Below, in pieces: positions 44,686 to 55,111 of a DNA stretch of 64,000 bases. The stretch's first letter is position 1. Each line of letters opens with the position of its first letter. Origin of the DNA: an uncultured Bacteroidales bacterium (lineage in GTDB: Bacteria > Bacteroidota > Bacteroidia > Bacteroidales > UBA932); the NCBI GenBank assembly GCA_944326335.1, contig CALVDM010000009.1, positions 19,022-83,021 of the forward strand, given 5' to 3'. Made by a program: the position numbers and the translations under genes. The notes under the pieces are model-generated. The model was not told the origin of the DNA, made no database searches, and saw only the letters and a program-made list of their open reading frames with translations.

Positions 44686-47600
44686 GGGAATCCCGTCCTT
44701 TACGGTACTGCTGTTGATGACTGCCATCGCCTTTGTGGGAGTGGCCGCACTGCCTTCGCTGGATGTGCGCTATTATCCGGAGACTTCAGGCAGGAGTATA
44801 AACGTGACCTTCCGGTGGCCGGAAGTTTCCGGGAGGACCGTCGAGGCGGAAGCGACATCAAAAATAGAGGGAGTGTTGTCCGGGATAAGGAACTGCAGCT
44901 CCATATCTTCGTCCTCCTCCACAGGGACCGGGAAGGTCAGCCTTACATTCGACAAGGGAACGGACATGCAGGCTGCAAGGTTCGAGGTGGCATCAAGGAT
45001 AAGGAACCTCTATCCAAGCCTTCCGGAAGGGGTGTCGTATCCGGCCATATCTCTCGGGGTAAGGGGCACGTCATCCAGGACAGACATGACTTTTGTGTTC
45101 AGAAGTCCGCTGCCGTCATACGAGATAGGGAAATATGTCTCTGAACATGTTGTCTATCCTATTTCCTCTGTGGAAGGCGTGGAACGGGCGGAAATAAGCG
45201 GTGACATCTCGTATGAGATGGAAATACTTTTCGATGCGGCAATGGCGGAAACGGCCGGTATCACTGCAGGTGATATAGCCTCAGCCTGTTCCGACTATTT
45301 CAGGACGGATGTCGTGGGGCTTGCGGAAGATGACGGGGCAATGACGGCCATAAAAGTGCGGGGAGGAAGCACTGATGCCGGGAGGCTGCAGGAGATACCT
45401 GTCACCAATTCCGCCGGAAGGATAGTCCGGCTGGGTGATATAGCCAGCTTCAGGTACATTGAGTCGGAACCGGATTCCTACTTCCGGCTCAACGGCCTGA
45501 ACACGATTACACTGAATATAGGCACTTCTCCAGAGTCGAACCTGATACGGGTGGCGTCTGAAGTGAGGCAGAGAATGGAACAGCTCGGCAGGGCATTCCC
45601 TGAGGAAATTTCCGTAAGCCTCAGCTATGACTCGTCGGAACACATGTCCGAAGAGTTGCATAAAATTGCAGTGCGGACTCTCCTGTGCATACTGATTCTG
45701 CTGGTTTTCGTGGCAGTCACATACAGGTCATTCAGATATCTTGCCATAATATTCTCTACACTTTTCGTAAATATTATGGTGGCGGTCGTAATCTACAGGG
45801 TGACGGGACTTGGAATACACATATACACACTTGCCGGTATCACCGTATCGCTCGGTATCATCATCGACTCGTCCATCGTAATGGCCGATCATTATTCATA
45901 CTACAGGAACAGATCGGTCTTTCCCGCTCTGCTCGGGGCCACAGCCACCACTGTGGGGGCGCTGTGCGTCATCTATCTGCTTCCTGAATCGGAACGGAGA
46001 AACCTCGGGGACTTCTCGAAGGTCATAATAATCAATCTAAGTGTTGCACTTGTCACGGCGTATGCCTTCATCCCGTCACTGATTGACAGGTTCCCGCCGG
46101 ACAGGAAACAGACATCCGTCACCATAGGTCGGGTCAGGAGGACGATAAGGTTCAACCGGCTGTACTTCCGCTATATAGAGGCGGCAGCAAAGCGGAAATG
46201 GATACCGGTCCTCATTCTCGTTGCCGCATTCGGACTGCCTTTGTGTCTGCTGCCGCAGAAAGTTGCGGAAAAAGTTCCGGAAGACAGACAGAATATCTTC
46301 CAGAAGGCATACAACAGCATTATTGGCTGGAGGCCGTATGCGGACAACAGGGCAGTCATAGACAAGGTGCTCGGCAGTTCCTTTGCCATGTTCAACCGTG
46401 CACTCAACAGAGGGGACTTCTACAGGGAGCCTGGGAGGGACATGCTGTATATTCAGGCCGGGATGCCTGAGGGATGCACTGTCGCGCAGCTCAATGATGT
46501 AGTGAAGAGCATGGAAAACTTCCTCGGCAAGTTCAGTGAGATAGAATCCTTCACCACAAGTATCCGCTCATACGACAATGCGACGATAGAGGTCACTTTC
46601 CGGCCGGAATATGAGAATACGTCCTTCCCGGCGGAGCTAAAGAGCCAGGTGACGGCAATGGCGACAAACTTCGGAGGGGCGAACTGGAGAGTATGGGGAA
46701 TAAACGAATCATACTTCAACAACAATGTAACCATGAGTTACAAGAACTGCAGGATAATCCTCCGCGGATATAATTTCGATGACCTGTATGGATACGCCAC
46801 AGAACTCATGGAATACCTGTCCGGGAACATCAGGGTATCGGCCCCGGAAATCATGGACGGGATGTACGGACTTGCCGGCAGCGAGTTCAACGTAGAGTAT
46901 GATTTCGGAGCGGCCGTTTCCCGCGGGGTGAATCCATACCACTATTTTACGGCACTTGAATCGCATCTTTATGACAAGAGAGCCGGTTATGTGAAGTATG
47001 ACGGGAACATCATACCTGCCGTGCTCAGATCGTCGGACAAGGATTATTTCGACCTGTGGCATATCACCAATACGGGCATATCGGTGGACAGCACCCGTGT
47101 GAAAATGTCCGAGATAGGGAAAATCGTGAAAAGACACTCGGGAATAACCATCAACAGGAAGAACCAGTCATACGAGATTGTGGTAGGGTTCGATTTCATA
47201 GGAACGTATGCACTGTCCAGAAAATTGGTGGATGAGGCTGTGAAGAGGATGAACGACGAAGTGCTTCCTGTCGGCTACAAGGCTGAGGAATACGGTTTCG
47301 GAATACCCGGCATGGAACGGAAGCAGTATGCCGGACTCCTGATGATTGTCATAGCAATTATATTTGTCATGTGCAGCATGATTTTCGAATCACTGCGTAT
47401 GCCGTTTGCCATCATTCTCATGATTCCGATATCATTCGTGGGAGTATTCCTTACCTTCGGACTCTCGGACTTCGTCTTTGACCAGGGAGGATTTGCCGCA
47501 ATGGTGATGCTAAGCGGAATAGTCGTGAATGCAGGCATATACCTTGTGAACGAATACAAGGATATCAGGAGGAGACGGAAAGAGAAAAGAAGAACGACGG

Positions 47601-47824
47601 AAGGGTATGAAGTCCGTGACTATATCAGAGCATACAATCACAAGATACACCCCATCATGCTTACTGTCATATCCACAGTGCTCGGGCTTGTGCCGTTCCT
47701 TTTTGACGGTCCGGACGAGGTGTTCTGGTTCCCGTTTGCCGTAGGGACTATCGGCGGTCTGCTCTTTTCACTGATTGCGTTCGTTTTCTATATGCCGCTG
47801 TTCTGCTTCCGCAGGAAAAGGTAA
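44663..47824 (+). CDS. RND efflux permease, subunit 2
   Basis: A 1053-residue RND permease, diverged from its neighbour. TM1 lies at about residues 12-30; the TM4 relay reads SLGIIIDSSIVMADH with a single Asp; the C-terminal TM bundle contains MFVMCSMIFESLRMPF-like and GFAAMVMLSGIVVNAG segments. Its periplasmic loop is larger than in subunit 1, with the region after TM6 extended. It ends just before a bidirectional terminator that separates it from the converging complex I operon. The pump's cargo is unknown; adjacency to the NVEALA island makes peptide export one possibility. Confidence 0.93.
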   Translation: MKSTGRNRGIPSFTVLLLMTAIAFVGVAALPSLDVRYYPETSGRSINVTFRWPEVSGRTVEAEATSKIEGVLSGIRNCSSISSSSSTGTGKVSLTFDKGTDMQAARFEVASRIRNLYPSLPEGVSYPAISLGVRGTSSRTDMTFVFRSPLPSYEIGKYVSEHVVYPISSVEGVERAEISGDISYEMEILFDAAMAETAGITAGDIASACSDYFRTDVVGLAEDDGAMTAIKVRGGSTDAGRLQEIPVTNSAGRIVRLGDIASFRYIESEPDSYFRLNGLNTITLNIGTSPESNLIRVASEVRQRMEQLGRAFPEEISVSLSYDSSEHMSEELHKIAVRTLLCILILLVFVAVTYRSFRYLAIIFSTLFVNIMVAVVIYRVTGLGIHIYTLAGITVSLGIIIDSSIVMADHYSYYRNRSVFPALLGATATTVGALCVIYLLPESERRNLGDFSKVIIINLSVALVTAYAFIPSLIDRFPPDRKQTSVTIGRVRRTIRFNRLYFRYIEAAAKRKWIPVLILVAAFGLPLCLLPQKVAEKVPEDRQNIFQKAYNSIIGWRPYADNRAVIDKVLGSSFAMFNRALNRGDFYREPGRDMLYIQAGMPEGCTVAQLNDVVKSMENFLGKFSEIESFTTSIRSYDNATIEVTFRPEYENTSFPAELKSQVTAMATNFGGANWRVWGINESYFNNNVTMSYKNCRIILRGYNFDDLYGYATELMEYLSGNIRVSAPEIMDGMYGLAGSEFNVEYDFGAAVSRGVNPYHYFTALESHLYDKRAGYVKYDGNIIPAVLRSSDKDYFDLWHITNTGISVDSTRVKMSEIGKIVKRHSGITINRKNQSYEIVVGFDFIGTYALSRKLVDEAVKRMNDEVLPVGYKAEEYGFGIPGMERKQYAGLLMIVIAIIFVMCSMIFESLRMPFAIILMIPISFVGVFLTFGLSDFVFDQGGFAAMVMLSGIVVNAGIYLVNEYKDIRRRRKEKRRTTEGYEVRDYIRAYNHKIHPIMLTVISTVLGLVPFLFDGPDEVFWFPFAVGTIGGLLFSLIAFVFYMPLFCFRRKR

Positions 47825-47830
47825 GATGCA

Positions 47831-47871
47831 AAAAAAACGTGACCCGGAAATGATTTCGAGCCACGTTTTTT
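47831..47871. terminator. Bidirectional terminator between RND and nuo operons
   Basis: AAAAAACGTG (47832-47841) and CACGTTTTTT (47862-47871) pair as a stem; on either strand the stem ends in a T-run, so it can stop both the RND transcript and the converging nuo transcript. Confidence 0.85.
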
Positions 47872-47889
47872 CATACCTCCGCCGGATGG

Positions 47890-49323
47890 TTACATTCCGA
47901 ACGAATAGAGGTTTATTCCGTCGAAAATACAGCTTGCGAGGCCGAGCACTATGATTCCCGCGAGGCAGAGTATGAGACTGAGCCTTGTGCTGTTGTCGCT
48001 TCTGAAGTTGGCGACAGGGGAGTCGTTTGGCGTTATGAACATGGCCTTCACGACGAGCAGATAGTAGTAGAGGGATATCACGGTGTTTATGAGGGCTATG
48101 AATACCAGTACGTGGAAACCCTGCTCGAATGCCGCCGCAAATATGAAGAACTTCGAGAAGAAGCCTGCAAACGGCGGTATTCCCGCAAGCGAGAACAGGG
48201 CCAGAGTCATTATCACCGTGAGTTTCGGATTTGTCCTGTAAAGCCCGTTGTAGTCATCCATGCAGACCTTGCCGTCGCTGTTCTGCTCCACTGCGGATAT
48301 TACTCCGAATGCAGCGAGATTCGCAACCATATACACGAGCACATAGAAAATAAGGGATGTCATGCCGTAAGGAGTGCCGCTGATGACTGCAAGCATGATG
48401 TATCCTGCCTGCGATATCGAGGAGAACGCGAGGAATCTCTTCAGGTTCTTCTGACGTATGGCGAAGAGGTTTGCCACCGTGATGCTGAGCACTATCACAA
48501 TATAGAGCATGAGCTGCCAGTATTCAACCATCTGCGCGAACACCTTCACGAGAACAACCATCAGCGCGAAAGCAGCTGCAGCCTTGGAGACCACCGAAAG
48601 ATAGGACGTGACGGTGGTCGGAGCCCCCTCGTATGTGTCTGCCGTCCACAGGTGGAACGGTACGAGGGAGATTTTGAAGCCCAGGCCGGTGAAGAAGAAC
48701 GCCATTGCAAGAATCTGCAGGGCATTTCCGTCCAGAGCCGGAGCCATATCCTCGAAATACAGGGTGCCTGTGGTCCCGTAAAGGAACGATATTCCATAGA
48801 GCATGAGCCCGCTTGCGAACAATGCACTCAATATGTACTTCGCTCCGGCTTCTGCGGAGTTATGCCTGTATTTGTCGAATGCAACGAGGCAGGCCATAGG
48901 TACCGAAGCCAGTTCGAGTCCTATGAAGAACATCATGAAATGCCCCGAGCTTATCATGAAATCCATGCCGAGCAGAGTCGAAAGCGTAAGCACGTAGAAT
49001 TCTCCTCTCTTGAACGTTGTGTCCTCTCTGCGGAGCCATGAATCAGCCTGCAGGAACACTATGAGAGTGCCTATCGCGAGTATGCTCTTGACGATGCCGG
49101 CCACCGGTGAATATACGTACATGCCGCCGAACACTTCACCTGTCCCCTGATGGTACGGCACCACAGTACCTGCGATGAACAGCAGCATGAGAATGCAGGT
49201 GAAACAGTGGAAGAACTTCCTGCCCCGTTCCCCTGCAAGCAGGTCGTACAGCAGGACGGCTATTGCCACGCCCACAAGGGCGATTTCAGTGTACATGTAT
49301 GAAAATATGCTTGAGTAGTCCAT
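47890..49323 (-). CDS. nuoN: NADH-quinone oxidoreductase-like subunit N
   Basis: A 477-residue antiporter-like membrane subunit of complex I, with about 14 transmembrane helices and the proton-channel core around [23 protein letters not shown], including the conserved Lys/His region. It takes part in proton pumping in the membrane arm. Last gene of the minus-strand operon, separated from nuoM by one base. Confidence 0.96.
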   Translation of the reverse strand: MDYSSIFSYMYTEIALVGVAIAVLLYDLLAGERGRKFFHCFTCILMLLFIAGTVVPYHQGTGEVFGGMYVYSPVAGIVKSILAIGTLIVFLQADSWLRREDTTFKRGEFYVLTLSTLLGMDFMISSGHFMMFFIGLELASVPMACLVAFDKYRHNSAEAGAKYILSALFASGLMLYGISFLYGTTGTLYFEDMAPALDGNALQILAMAFFFTGLGFKISLVPFHLWTADTYEGAPTTVTSYLSVVSKAAAAFALMVVLVKVFAQMVEYWQLMLYIVIVLSITVANLFAIRQKNLKRFLAFSSISQAGYIMLAVISGTPYGMTSLIFYVLVYMVANLAAFGVISAVEQNSDGKVCMDDYNGLYRTNPKLTVIMTLALFSLAGIPPFAGFFSKFFIFAAAFEQGFHVLVFIALINTVISLYYYLLVVKAMFITPNDSPVANFRSDNSTRLSLILCLAGIIVLGLASCIFDGINLYSFGM

Positions 49324-49324
49324 C

Positions 49325-50809
49325 TCAGTTCAGAATATTGGAAATTACAGGTAAAACACTTTCGCTTATCATGTCGCTCATCCAGAGAGGGAAGAGGCCG
49401 AGTCCTGCCACGGCTACGATGAGCACGATGACCGCGAGCCTTTCATCCCAGGTGGCGTCCGTCAGTTTGAGGTGTGCGGGATTTTCGCATGTGCCGTACA
49501 GGATTTTACCGATGAGTCTGAGGATGTAGACCGCGGTGATGACTATGGATGTGCAGGCGATGACCGTCACGACCCTGTGGAATGTGTCGTCAACCATGAA
49601 CGCACCGTTGAAGATGGTCATTTCGGCCACGAAGCCGCTGAGTCCCGGAAGACCGAGGTTCGCAAGTCCTGCAATGACGTAGCAGACGGAAAGGAACGGC
49701 ATTATCTTCATCAGGCCGCTCAGTTCGCGTATGTCCCTCGTGTGGGTCCGGCCGTATATCATGCCGATGAGCGCGAAGAACAGGGCTGTCATGAGTCCGT
49801 GGCTGAGCATCTGGAGCACTGCGCCAGTAGCTGCCGTTGTGTTCATCATGAGTATCGCGAAGAGGACGAGCCCGCAGTGCGATACCGAAGAATATGCGTT
49901 GATGTATTTGAGGTCTGTCTGCACGCACGCTGAGAACGCTCCGTACACTACCGATATCGTGGTGAGGATTATGAATATCCAGCTGAGTTCCTGTGCGGCT
50001 TCCGGCAGAAGATACATGGCTATCCGGAAGCATCCGTAACCTCCGAGCTTCATCAGCACTCCTGCATGGAGCATGGACACTGCGGTCGGTGCGGATGCAT
50101 GGCCGTCAGGGCTCCATGTGTGGAACGGGAACAGCGCACCGAGCACCCCGAATCCGATGAAGATGACAGGGAACCATATCCTCTGCATATTCTCGGGAAT
50201 GTTGTGCAGGGCCGCGATTTCCGTGATATCCATCGTGGTGGCTCCGGCCCCGAAATAGATGCCGAGTATGCCTATGAGTATGAGGGCGGACCCTCCCATG
50301 AGCATCAGGGTCAGCTTCATTGCCGAGTATTCCTTCCGTCCGGTGCCCCAGACACCGATGAGCAGGTACATCGGGATGAGCGCGACTTCGTAGAACATGA
50401 ACATCGTGAACAGGTCGACGGATATGAAGAATCCGAACACACCTACGCTGAGCAGACAGAACCAGAGGAAGAATTCCTTCACGTCAGTCTCCATCTTCCA
50501 TGATGCGAATGTCCCGGTGAACACTATTATGGCCGAAAGCAGTATCATCGCGACCGAGATTCCGTCGACCCCGACCGAATACTCGATGTTGAGCGGCTTG
50601 TACCAGCTGAAACTGTCGGTAAGGAGCATTTCCGCAGTCTGTCCGTCGGCCCTCATCCCGAGATATATGGCTACAAGGGCTATGGCAAGTCCGAGAAGGA
50701 GCGAGGCTCCGGTCACCATGACCGCGTGAATCTGTCTGGTGTTTCTCGAGACCCACAGTCCGAGCATCATCAGCAATGGAATGGCCGGGAAAAGTGACAA
50801 TATATTCAT
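49325..50809 (-). CDS. nuoM: NADH-quinone oxidoreductase-like subunit M
   Basis: A 494-residue antiporter-like subunit with about 14 helices and the typical segments [24 protein letters not shown] and [12 protein letters not shown]. It is related to Mrp antiporters and forms one proton channel of complex I. It starts in the spacer after nuoL and is followed directly by nuoN. Confidence 0.96.
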   Translation of the reverse strand: MNILSLFPAIPLLMMLGLWVSRNTRQIHAVMVTGASLLLGLAIALVAIYLGMRADGQTAEMLLTDSFSWYKPLNIEYSVGVDGISVAMILLSAIIVFTGTFASWKMETDVKEFFLWFCLLSVGVFGFFISVDLFTMFMFYEVALIPMYLLIGVWGTGRKEYSAMKLTLMLMGGSALILIGILGIYFGAGATTMDITEIAALHNIPENMQRIWFPVIFIGFGVLGALFPFHTWSPDGHASAPTAVSMLHAGVLMKLGGYGCFRIAMYLLPEAAQELSWIFIILTTISVVYGAFSACVQTDLKYINAYSSVSHCGLVLFAILMMNTTAATGAVLQMLSHGLMTALFFALIGMIYGRTHTRDIRELSGLMKIMPFLSVCYVIAGLANLGLPGLSGFVAEMTIFNGAFMVDDTFHRVVTVIACTSIVITAVYILRLIGKILYGTCENPAHLKLTDATWDERLAVIVLIVAVAGLGLFPLWMSDMISESVLPVISNILN

Positions 50810-50843
50810 ATTTCTATGTCTGTTTATCAGTCAGTCAATAAAT

Positions 50844-52733
50844 TCAAATGAGCAGGAGTATGATGGTGATGCCGAGAGCGCCGCCGAGGAACCATATCCC
50901 GTATTTCTGTACGTTGCCGCTCTGCATGTACCTGATTGCGTACGAGAGCTTGTTGGACACGGTCGCGAGCATATTCATGAATCCGTCGACAACGTGCCTG
51001 TCGAACCATGCTACCGGCGTGGATATGCAGGCGAATATGATTCTGTGGGTTATGAACTGGTAGACCTCGTCTATGTAGAACCTGTGGTAGGCTGCCTTGT
51101 GAAGCCCGCTGAAACGGGATGCAAGGCCGTCTGCGACTTTCCTGTCCTCCCTCATGTACATCCACGTGGCGATTGCTATTCCTGCTGCGGCAACGCAGAG
51201 GCTGATGGCAGCCACGGTCCAGTCTATGTGGATGTGGTATGCCGTCCCGTCGCTCGATACGAATTCCCCGAACGGTATCCAGCCGGCGCACAATGTCACT
51301 GCAGCGAGAATCACGAGCGGAACGGTCATGGTGGCCGGAGCCTCGTGAGGAGTGTGGGCGTCATGCAGTTCCCTGTTCTCCTTACCCCAGAATATGCTGT
51401 AGTAGAGCCTGAACATGTAGAATGCCGTGAGCCCTGCAATGAATGTCATCACCCAACCCATGACAGGGGAGAATGCGAAGCATGCCGCAAGTATCTCGTC
51501 CTTGGAGAAGAACCCGCTCAGCGGCCATATCCCTGCAATGGCGAGGCAGGCCACGAGGAATGTGACATGGGTGACAGGCATGTATTTCCTGAGCCCTCCC
51601 ATGGCCGACATCTCGTTCGAGTGGACTGCATGGATGATGCATCCCGCCCCGAGGAAGAGCAGGGCCTTGAACATCGCGTGTGTGAAAAGGTGGAACATCG
51701 AAGCCATGTACCCGAGACCCCCGGCATGAGGGTCGGCGGAAGTGCAGACGCCGAGAGCCACTATCATGAATCCTATCTGCGATATCGTACTGAATGCGAG
51801 CACTCTCTTTATGTCACTCTGCACGCACGCGACGACTGCTGCGTAGAGTGCCGTGAACGCGCCTACATAGGCCGTGACGTGCAGCACTTCGGGAGCGTAT
51901 CCGATGAAGAGCGGGAACATCCTTGCCACAAGATAGACACCTGCCACCACCATTGTGGCCGCGTGTATGAGTGCGGACACAGGGGTAGGGCCTTCCATCG
52001 CGTCAGGCAGCCAGATGTGCAGAGGGAACATCGCACTCTTTCCCGCACCTCCGATGAACATGAGCCCGAGGGCGAGTGGCAGTACAACCTTGGCTGTCCC
52101 TATCACGGAAGCGTCCGGTGTGAAAGAGAACGACCCGGTGTAGAATCCGTAGATGAGGATACCGACCAGGAAACCCAGGTCTGCGAATCTCGTGACGATG
52201 AATGCTTTCTTGGATGCTGCAACAGCTTCCTTCCGGGTGTAGTAGAAACCTATCAGCAGATAGGAGCTGACACCCACGAGCTCCCAGAAAATGTACATCT
52301 GGAAGATGTTCGTGGCCACCACAAGTCCCAGCATGCTCATCGTGAACAGCGAGAGGAATGCGTAATACCTCTGGAAACCCCTCTCTCCCTTCATGTAGCC
52401 GAAGGAATAGATGTGGACCATGAACGAGACGGTGCTTATGACCACGAGCATCATCACGGAAATCGGGTCGAGCAGAATCCCGAGGTCAATCTGGAGATTG
52501 CCTCCGAACGGAAGCCATTCGGCATTCCATGGAATCTGCGTCGGATAGATTCCGTCCGCATTCCTTCCGGCCCCGAAATACGAGAACGCGGTCCAGTAGC
52601 TGAGGAGTGCCACAATGCCCGTGACGACTGTGCCGAAAAGTCCTGCGGCCGCAGGCTTCAGCTTCGAGTCGAGAAGTCCGATGAGAATGAAACTCAGCAG
52701 CGGAAGCAACAGTATCAGAATCGTATATTCCAT
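50844..52733 (-). CDS. nuoL: NADH-quinone oxidoreductase-like subunit L
   Basis: A 629-residue antiporter-like subunit at the distal end of the membrane arm. It shows FPLHIWLPDAMEGPTPVSALIHAATMV-type channel motifs, many transmembrane helices and a C-terminal extension that should include the long lateral helix running along the membrane. It lies between nuoK and nuoM. Confidence 0.96.
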   Translation of the reverse strand: MEYTILILLLPLLSFILIGLLDSKLKPAAAGLFGTVVTGIVALLSYWTAFSYFGAGRNADGIYPTQIPWNAEWLPFGGNLQIDLGILLDPISVMMLVVISTVSFMVHIYSFGYMKGERGFQRYYAFLSLFTMSMLGLVVATNIFQMYIFWELVGVSSYLLIGFYYTRKEAVAASKKAFIVTRFADLGFLVGILIYGFYTGSFSFTPDASVIGTAKVVLPLALGLMFIGGAGKSAMFPLHIWLPDAMEGPTPVSALIHAATMVVAGVYLVARMFPLFIGYAPEVLHVTAYVGAFTALYAAVVACVQSDIKRVLAFSTISQIGFMIVALGVCTSADPHAGGLGYMASMFHLFTHAMFKALLFLGAGCIIHAVHSNEMSAMGGLRKYMPVTHVTFLVACLAIAGIWPLSGFFSKDEILAACFAFSPVMGWVMTFIAGLTAFYMFRLYYSIFWGKENRELHDAHTPHEAPATMTVPLVILAAVTLCAGWIPFGEFVSSDGTAYHIHIDWTVAAISLCVAAAGIAIATWMYMREDRKVADGLASRFSGLHKAAYHRFYIDEVYQFITHRIIFACISTPVAWFDRHVVDGFMNMLATVSNKLSYAIRYMQSGNVQKYGIWFLGGALGITIILLLI

Positions 52734-52745
52734 ATTCTCAAAATT

Positions 52746-53054
52746 TTACCACTTCATCTTGTCCAGATTCTTCACCTGGATGTTGCGTATGTTACGGTAT
52801 ATGTTGATGATGATGGCTATTGCCACAGCGGTTTCGGCCGCGCTTATACCGATGGCGAAGAGGGAGAAGAAGAACCCCTCGAGCTGTCCGGGGAACAGGA
52901 AGCGGTTGAACACCACGAAGTTTATGTCAACAGAGTTGAGTATCAGCTCCACTGCGATGAGCATGGCGAGAAGGTTCCTTCTTGTCAGGAAACCGTAGAT
53001 ACCCACGAACATCATTATTGTGGAGACAATCAGGTAATATTCCATCTGTACCAT
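52746..53054 (-). CDS. nuoK: NADH-quinone oxidoreductase-like subunit K
   Basis: A 102-residue protein with three transmembrane helices and the conserved Glu in LIAVELILNSVDINFVVF, which belongs to the proton path. A second start three codons later (MEYYLIV) would give the more usual 99-residue form. It lies 12 bases after nuoJ. Confidence 0.95.
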   Translation of the reverse strand: MVQMEYYLIVSTIMMFVGIYGFLTRRNLLAMLIAVELILNSVDINFVVFNRFLFPGQLEGFFFSLFAIGISAAETAVAIAIIINIYRNIRNIQVKNLDKMKW

Positions 53055-53066
53055 AAGAATCCCCCT

Positions 53067-53576
53067 TTATCTTTTTCTTGCTATCAAAATTCCTCCGATT
53101 ATGCATGCGAGAAGAAGCACGCTTATCACCTCGAACGGAAGTACGTACCCGTATTTTTCCGTGCTCATGAGAGCGTAGCCTATCTCCTTGACCGGAAGTT
53201 CCCCGTGCTCGAATACCTGGTTGAGGAACTTGTGCTTGAGCATCACGAACAGGCATATCCCCATGGCGGCAAGGGTGGCCACAAGGCCTGCGAAGAACTT
53301 GCCTTTCTTCAGTTTCTCGGCCTGGTCTCCCTCGCTTGAGGTGAGCAGTATCGAGAACACGTAGAGTACGGTTATGCCGCCTGCATAGACAAGCAGCTGC
53401 ACGGCTCCGAGGAAGGAATAGTTGAGCTGGAAATATATGCCTGCCGTCCCGATAAGGACGAAAAGCAGGTATGTGGCTGCCCTCAATATCCTTTTTGTGG
53501 TCACAGCCAGCACCGAACTCACCACGATGAATACGGCGAGGACGGCGAAAACTATTAAATCGAGTGTTATGCCCAT
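53067..53576 (-). CDS. nuoJ: NADH-quinone oxidoreductase-like subunit J
   Basis: A 169-residue membrane subunit with five helices; the segment VQLLVYAGGITVLYVFSILLT contains the pi-bulge helix characteristic of NuoJ. It lies between nuoI and nuoK. Confidence 0.95.
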   Translation of the reverse strand: MGITLDLIVFAVLAVFIVVSSVLAVTTKRILRAATYLLFVLIGTAGIYFQLNYSFLGAVQLLVYAGGITVLYVFSILLTSSEGDQAEKLKKGKFFAGLVATLAAMGICLFVMLKHKFLNQVFEHGELPVKEIGYALMSTEKYGYVLPFEVISVLLLACIIGGILIARKR

Positions 53577-53581
53577 GGTCG

Positions 53582-54016
53582 TTACTTGTTCAGAGTTTTG
53601 ACGAGTTTGCTTCTTGTGAATACGGCATGCTCGAAATTCGTCGAGAACCTGATGGCGTCATGCGGGCATGCGTTCACGCAAAGGTGGCAGAACATGCATG
53701 ACCCGAGGTCGTATTCGTATTTGACGAGTCTTTTCCTTGATTTTCCCGTCTGCGGGTCCTGTACCGTCTCGGAAGTTATCCTTATGCTCCCGTTCGGACA
53801 GGCCATCTGGCAGAGTCCGCACGCGATGCACCTGTTGTTGCCGTCCTCGTCGTGCGGCATGGTCAGCTCTCCGCAGAACCTGTCGTTCATCTTGAGGACG
53901 GCCCTGTTCTCCGGGTACTGTTCGGTAATCTTCTTGGTGAAGAACTCCTTGAAAGTGACCTTCAGCCCCGTAAGAAGCGACCCGAGTGCCTGAAAAATAC
54001 CTTTGAAATATCCCAT
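53582..54016 (-). CDS. nuoI: NADH-quinone oxidoreductase-like subunit I
   Basis: A 144-residue ferredoxin-like subunit that carries the last two 4Fe-4S clusters before N2. The two cluster motifs are CIACGLCQMACP and CMFCHLCVNACP. The start at 54016 (MGYFKGIFQALGSL) is preferred because the frame extends upstream into nuoH without motifs and nuoH ends six bases before. The N-terminal helix should anchor it to the membrane arm. Confidence 0.95.
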   Translation of the reverse strand: MGYFKGIFQALGSLLTGLKVTFKEFFTKKITEQYPENRAVLKMNDRFCGELTMPHDEDGNNRCIACGLCQMACPNGSIRITSETVQDPQTGKSRKRLVKYEYDLGSCMFCHLCVNACPHDAIRFSTNFEHAVFTRSKLVKTLNK

Positions 54017-54021
54017 AATGA

Positions 54022-55098
54022 CTAAAAATGCAATTTGAATACAACGACAATGACCATCAGGAGCAGGTTTACAAGCCCTATCGGCACAAGATACTTCCAT
54101 TCGAGGGTAAGTATCTGGTCTATCCTGAGCCTCGGGAAGGTCCATTTTATCCACATCAGGAGCCATACGATGAAGAATGCCTTGGCGAAGAACCAGATGA
54201 AGCCCGGGATTGCATCCATGACGGCGTTGAATCCGTCGAGCCCCGGTATGTGCAGAGGCATCCATCCGCCGAGGAATATGGTGGCCGCGATGCTCGAGAT
54301 TATGAAAAGGTTCACGAATTCAGCCACATAGAACAGTCCGAAATGCATTCCGGAGTATTCGGTATGGTATCCTGCCGTGAGCTCCGACTCAGCCTCCGGA
54401 AGGTCGAACGGCCCTCTGTTCACCTCGGCGTTCCCTGCTATCAGATAGATTATGAATGCTATCACGGCAGGTATGTGCCCCTTGAAGATGAACCATCCGT
54501 CAGCCTGCCGCATGACTATCTCGGAGAACTGCATGGTGTCCGTGAGCACGACTATCGTGAGTATCGACAGTCCCACGGACAGCTCGTAGCTTATCATCTG
54601 TGCACCGCTTCGCATCGCGCCTATGAGCGAGAACTTGTTGTTCGAGCTCCATCCGGCGAGCAGGATGCCGATGATTCCTATGGACGATGCGGCCATGAAG
54701 AACAGTACGCCGACATTGAAGTCCAGAATCTCCATCCCGCGGCTGATTGGTATGCACGCGAAAGCCGTCACGGAGGCTATTATGACGAGATATGGCGCCA
54801 GATTGTACAGGAACTTGTCGGAATGCCTCACCGTGATGATTTCCTTGGTGAGCATCTTGAAGACGTCGCAGATGACCTGTATGCTGCCCCACGGCCCGAC
54901 CCTGACAGGTCCGAGGCGGCACTGGAAGGCAGCGCAGACCTTGCGTTCCATGTATATCATTATTATGGCTATCACGACATACAGCAGCAGGAGGCAGACC
55001 CCGATTATGACACACTCTATGAATATCGCGAGAGCTTCCGGCATCAATGAGGTCAGCTGTGTATGAATCCAGTTTGTAACTATACCGAAATCGAACAT
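54022..55098 (-). CDS. nuoH: NADH-quinone oxidoreductase-like subunit H
   Basis: A 358-residue membrane subunit that forms part of the quinone chamber. It has about eight helices and the conserved segments ERKVCAAFQCRLGPVRVGPWG and FDLPEAESELTAGYHTEYSG. The ATG at 55098 (MFDFGIVTNW) is chosen over a TTG at 55122 that would overlap nuoCD. Confidence 0.96.
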   Translation of the reverse strand: MFDFGIVTNWIHTQLTSLMPEALAIFIECVIIGVCLLLLYVVIAIIMIYMERKVCAAFQCRLGPVRVGPWGSIQVICDVFKMLTKEIITVRHSDKFLYNLAPYLVIIASVTAFACIPISRGMEILDFNVGVLFFMAASSIGIIGILLAGWSSNNKFSLIGAMRSGAQMISYELSVGLSILTIVVLTDTMQFSEIVMRQADGWFIFKGHIPAVIAFIIYLIAGNAEVNRGPFDLPEAESELTAGYHTEYSGMHFGLFYVAEFVNLFIISSIAATIFLGGWMPLHIPGLDGFNAVMDAIPGFIWFFAKAFFIVWLLMWIKWTFPRLRIDQILTLEWKYLVPIGLVNLLLMVIVVVFKLHF

Positions 55099-55111
55099 AT
55101 CTGTCTTTCTT

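Noticed and set aside
50739-53339. A long open frame on the plus strand opposite nuoL, nuoK and nuoJ
   Set aside because: The minus strand encodes clear complex I subunits with conserved motifs; the plus-strand frame is a low-complexity His/Glu/Arg-rich shadow.
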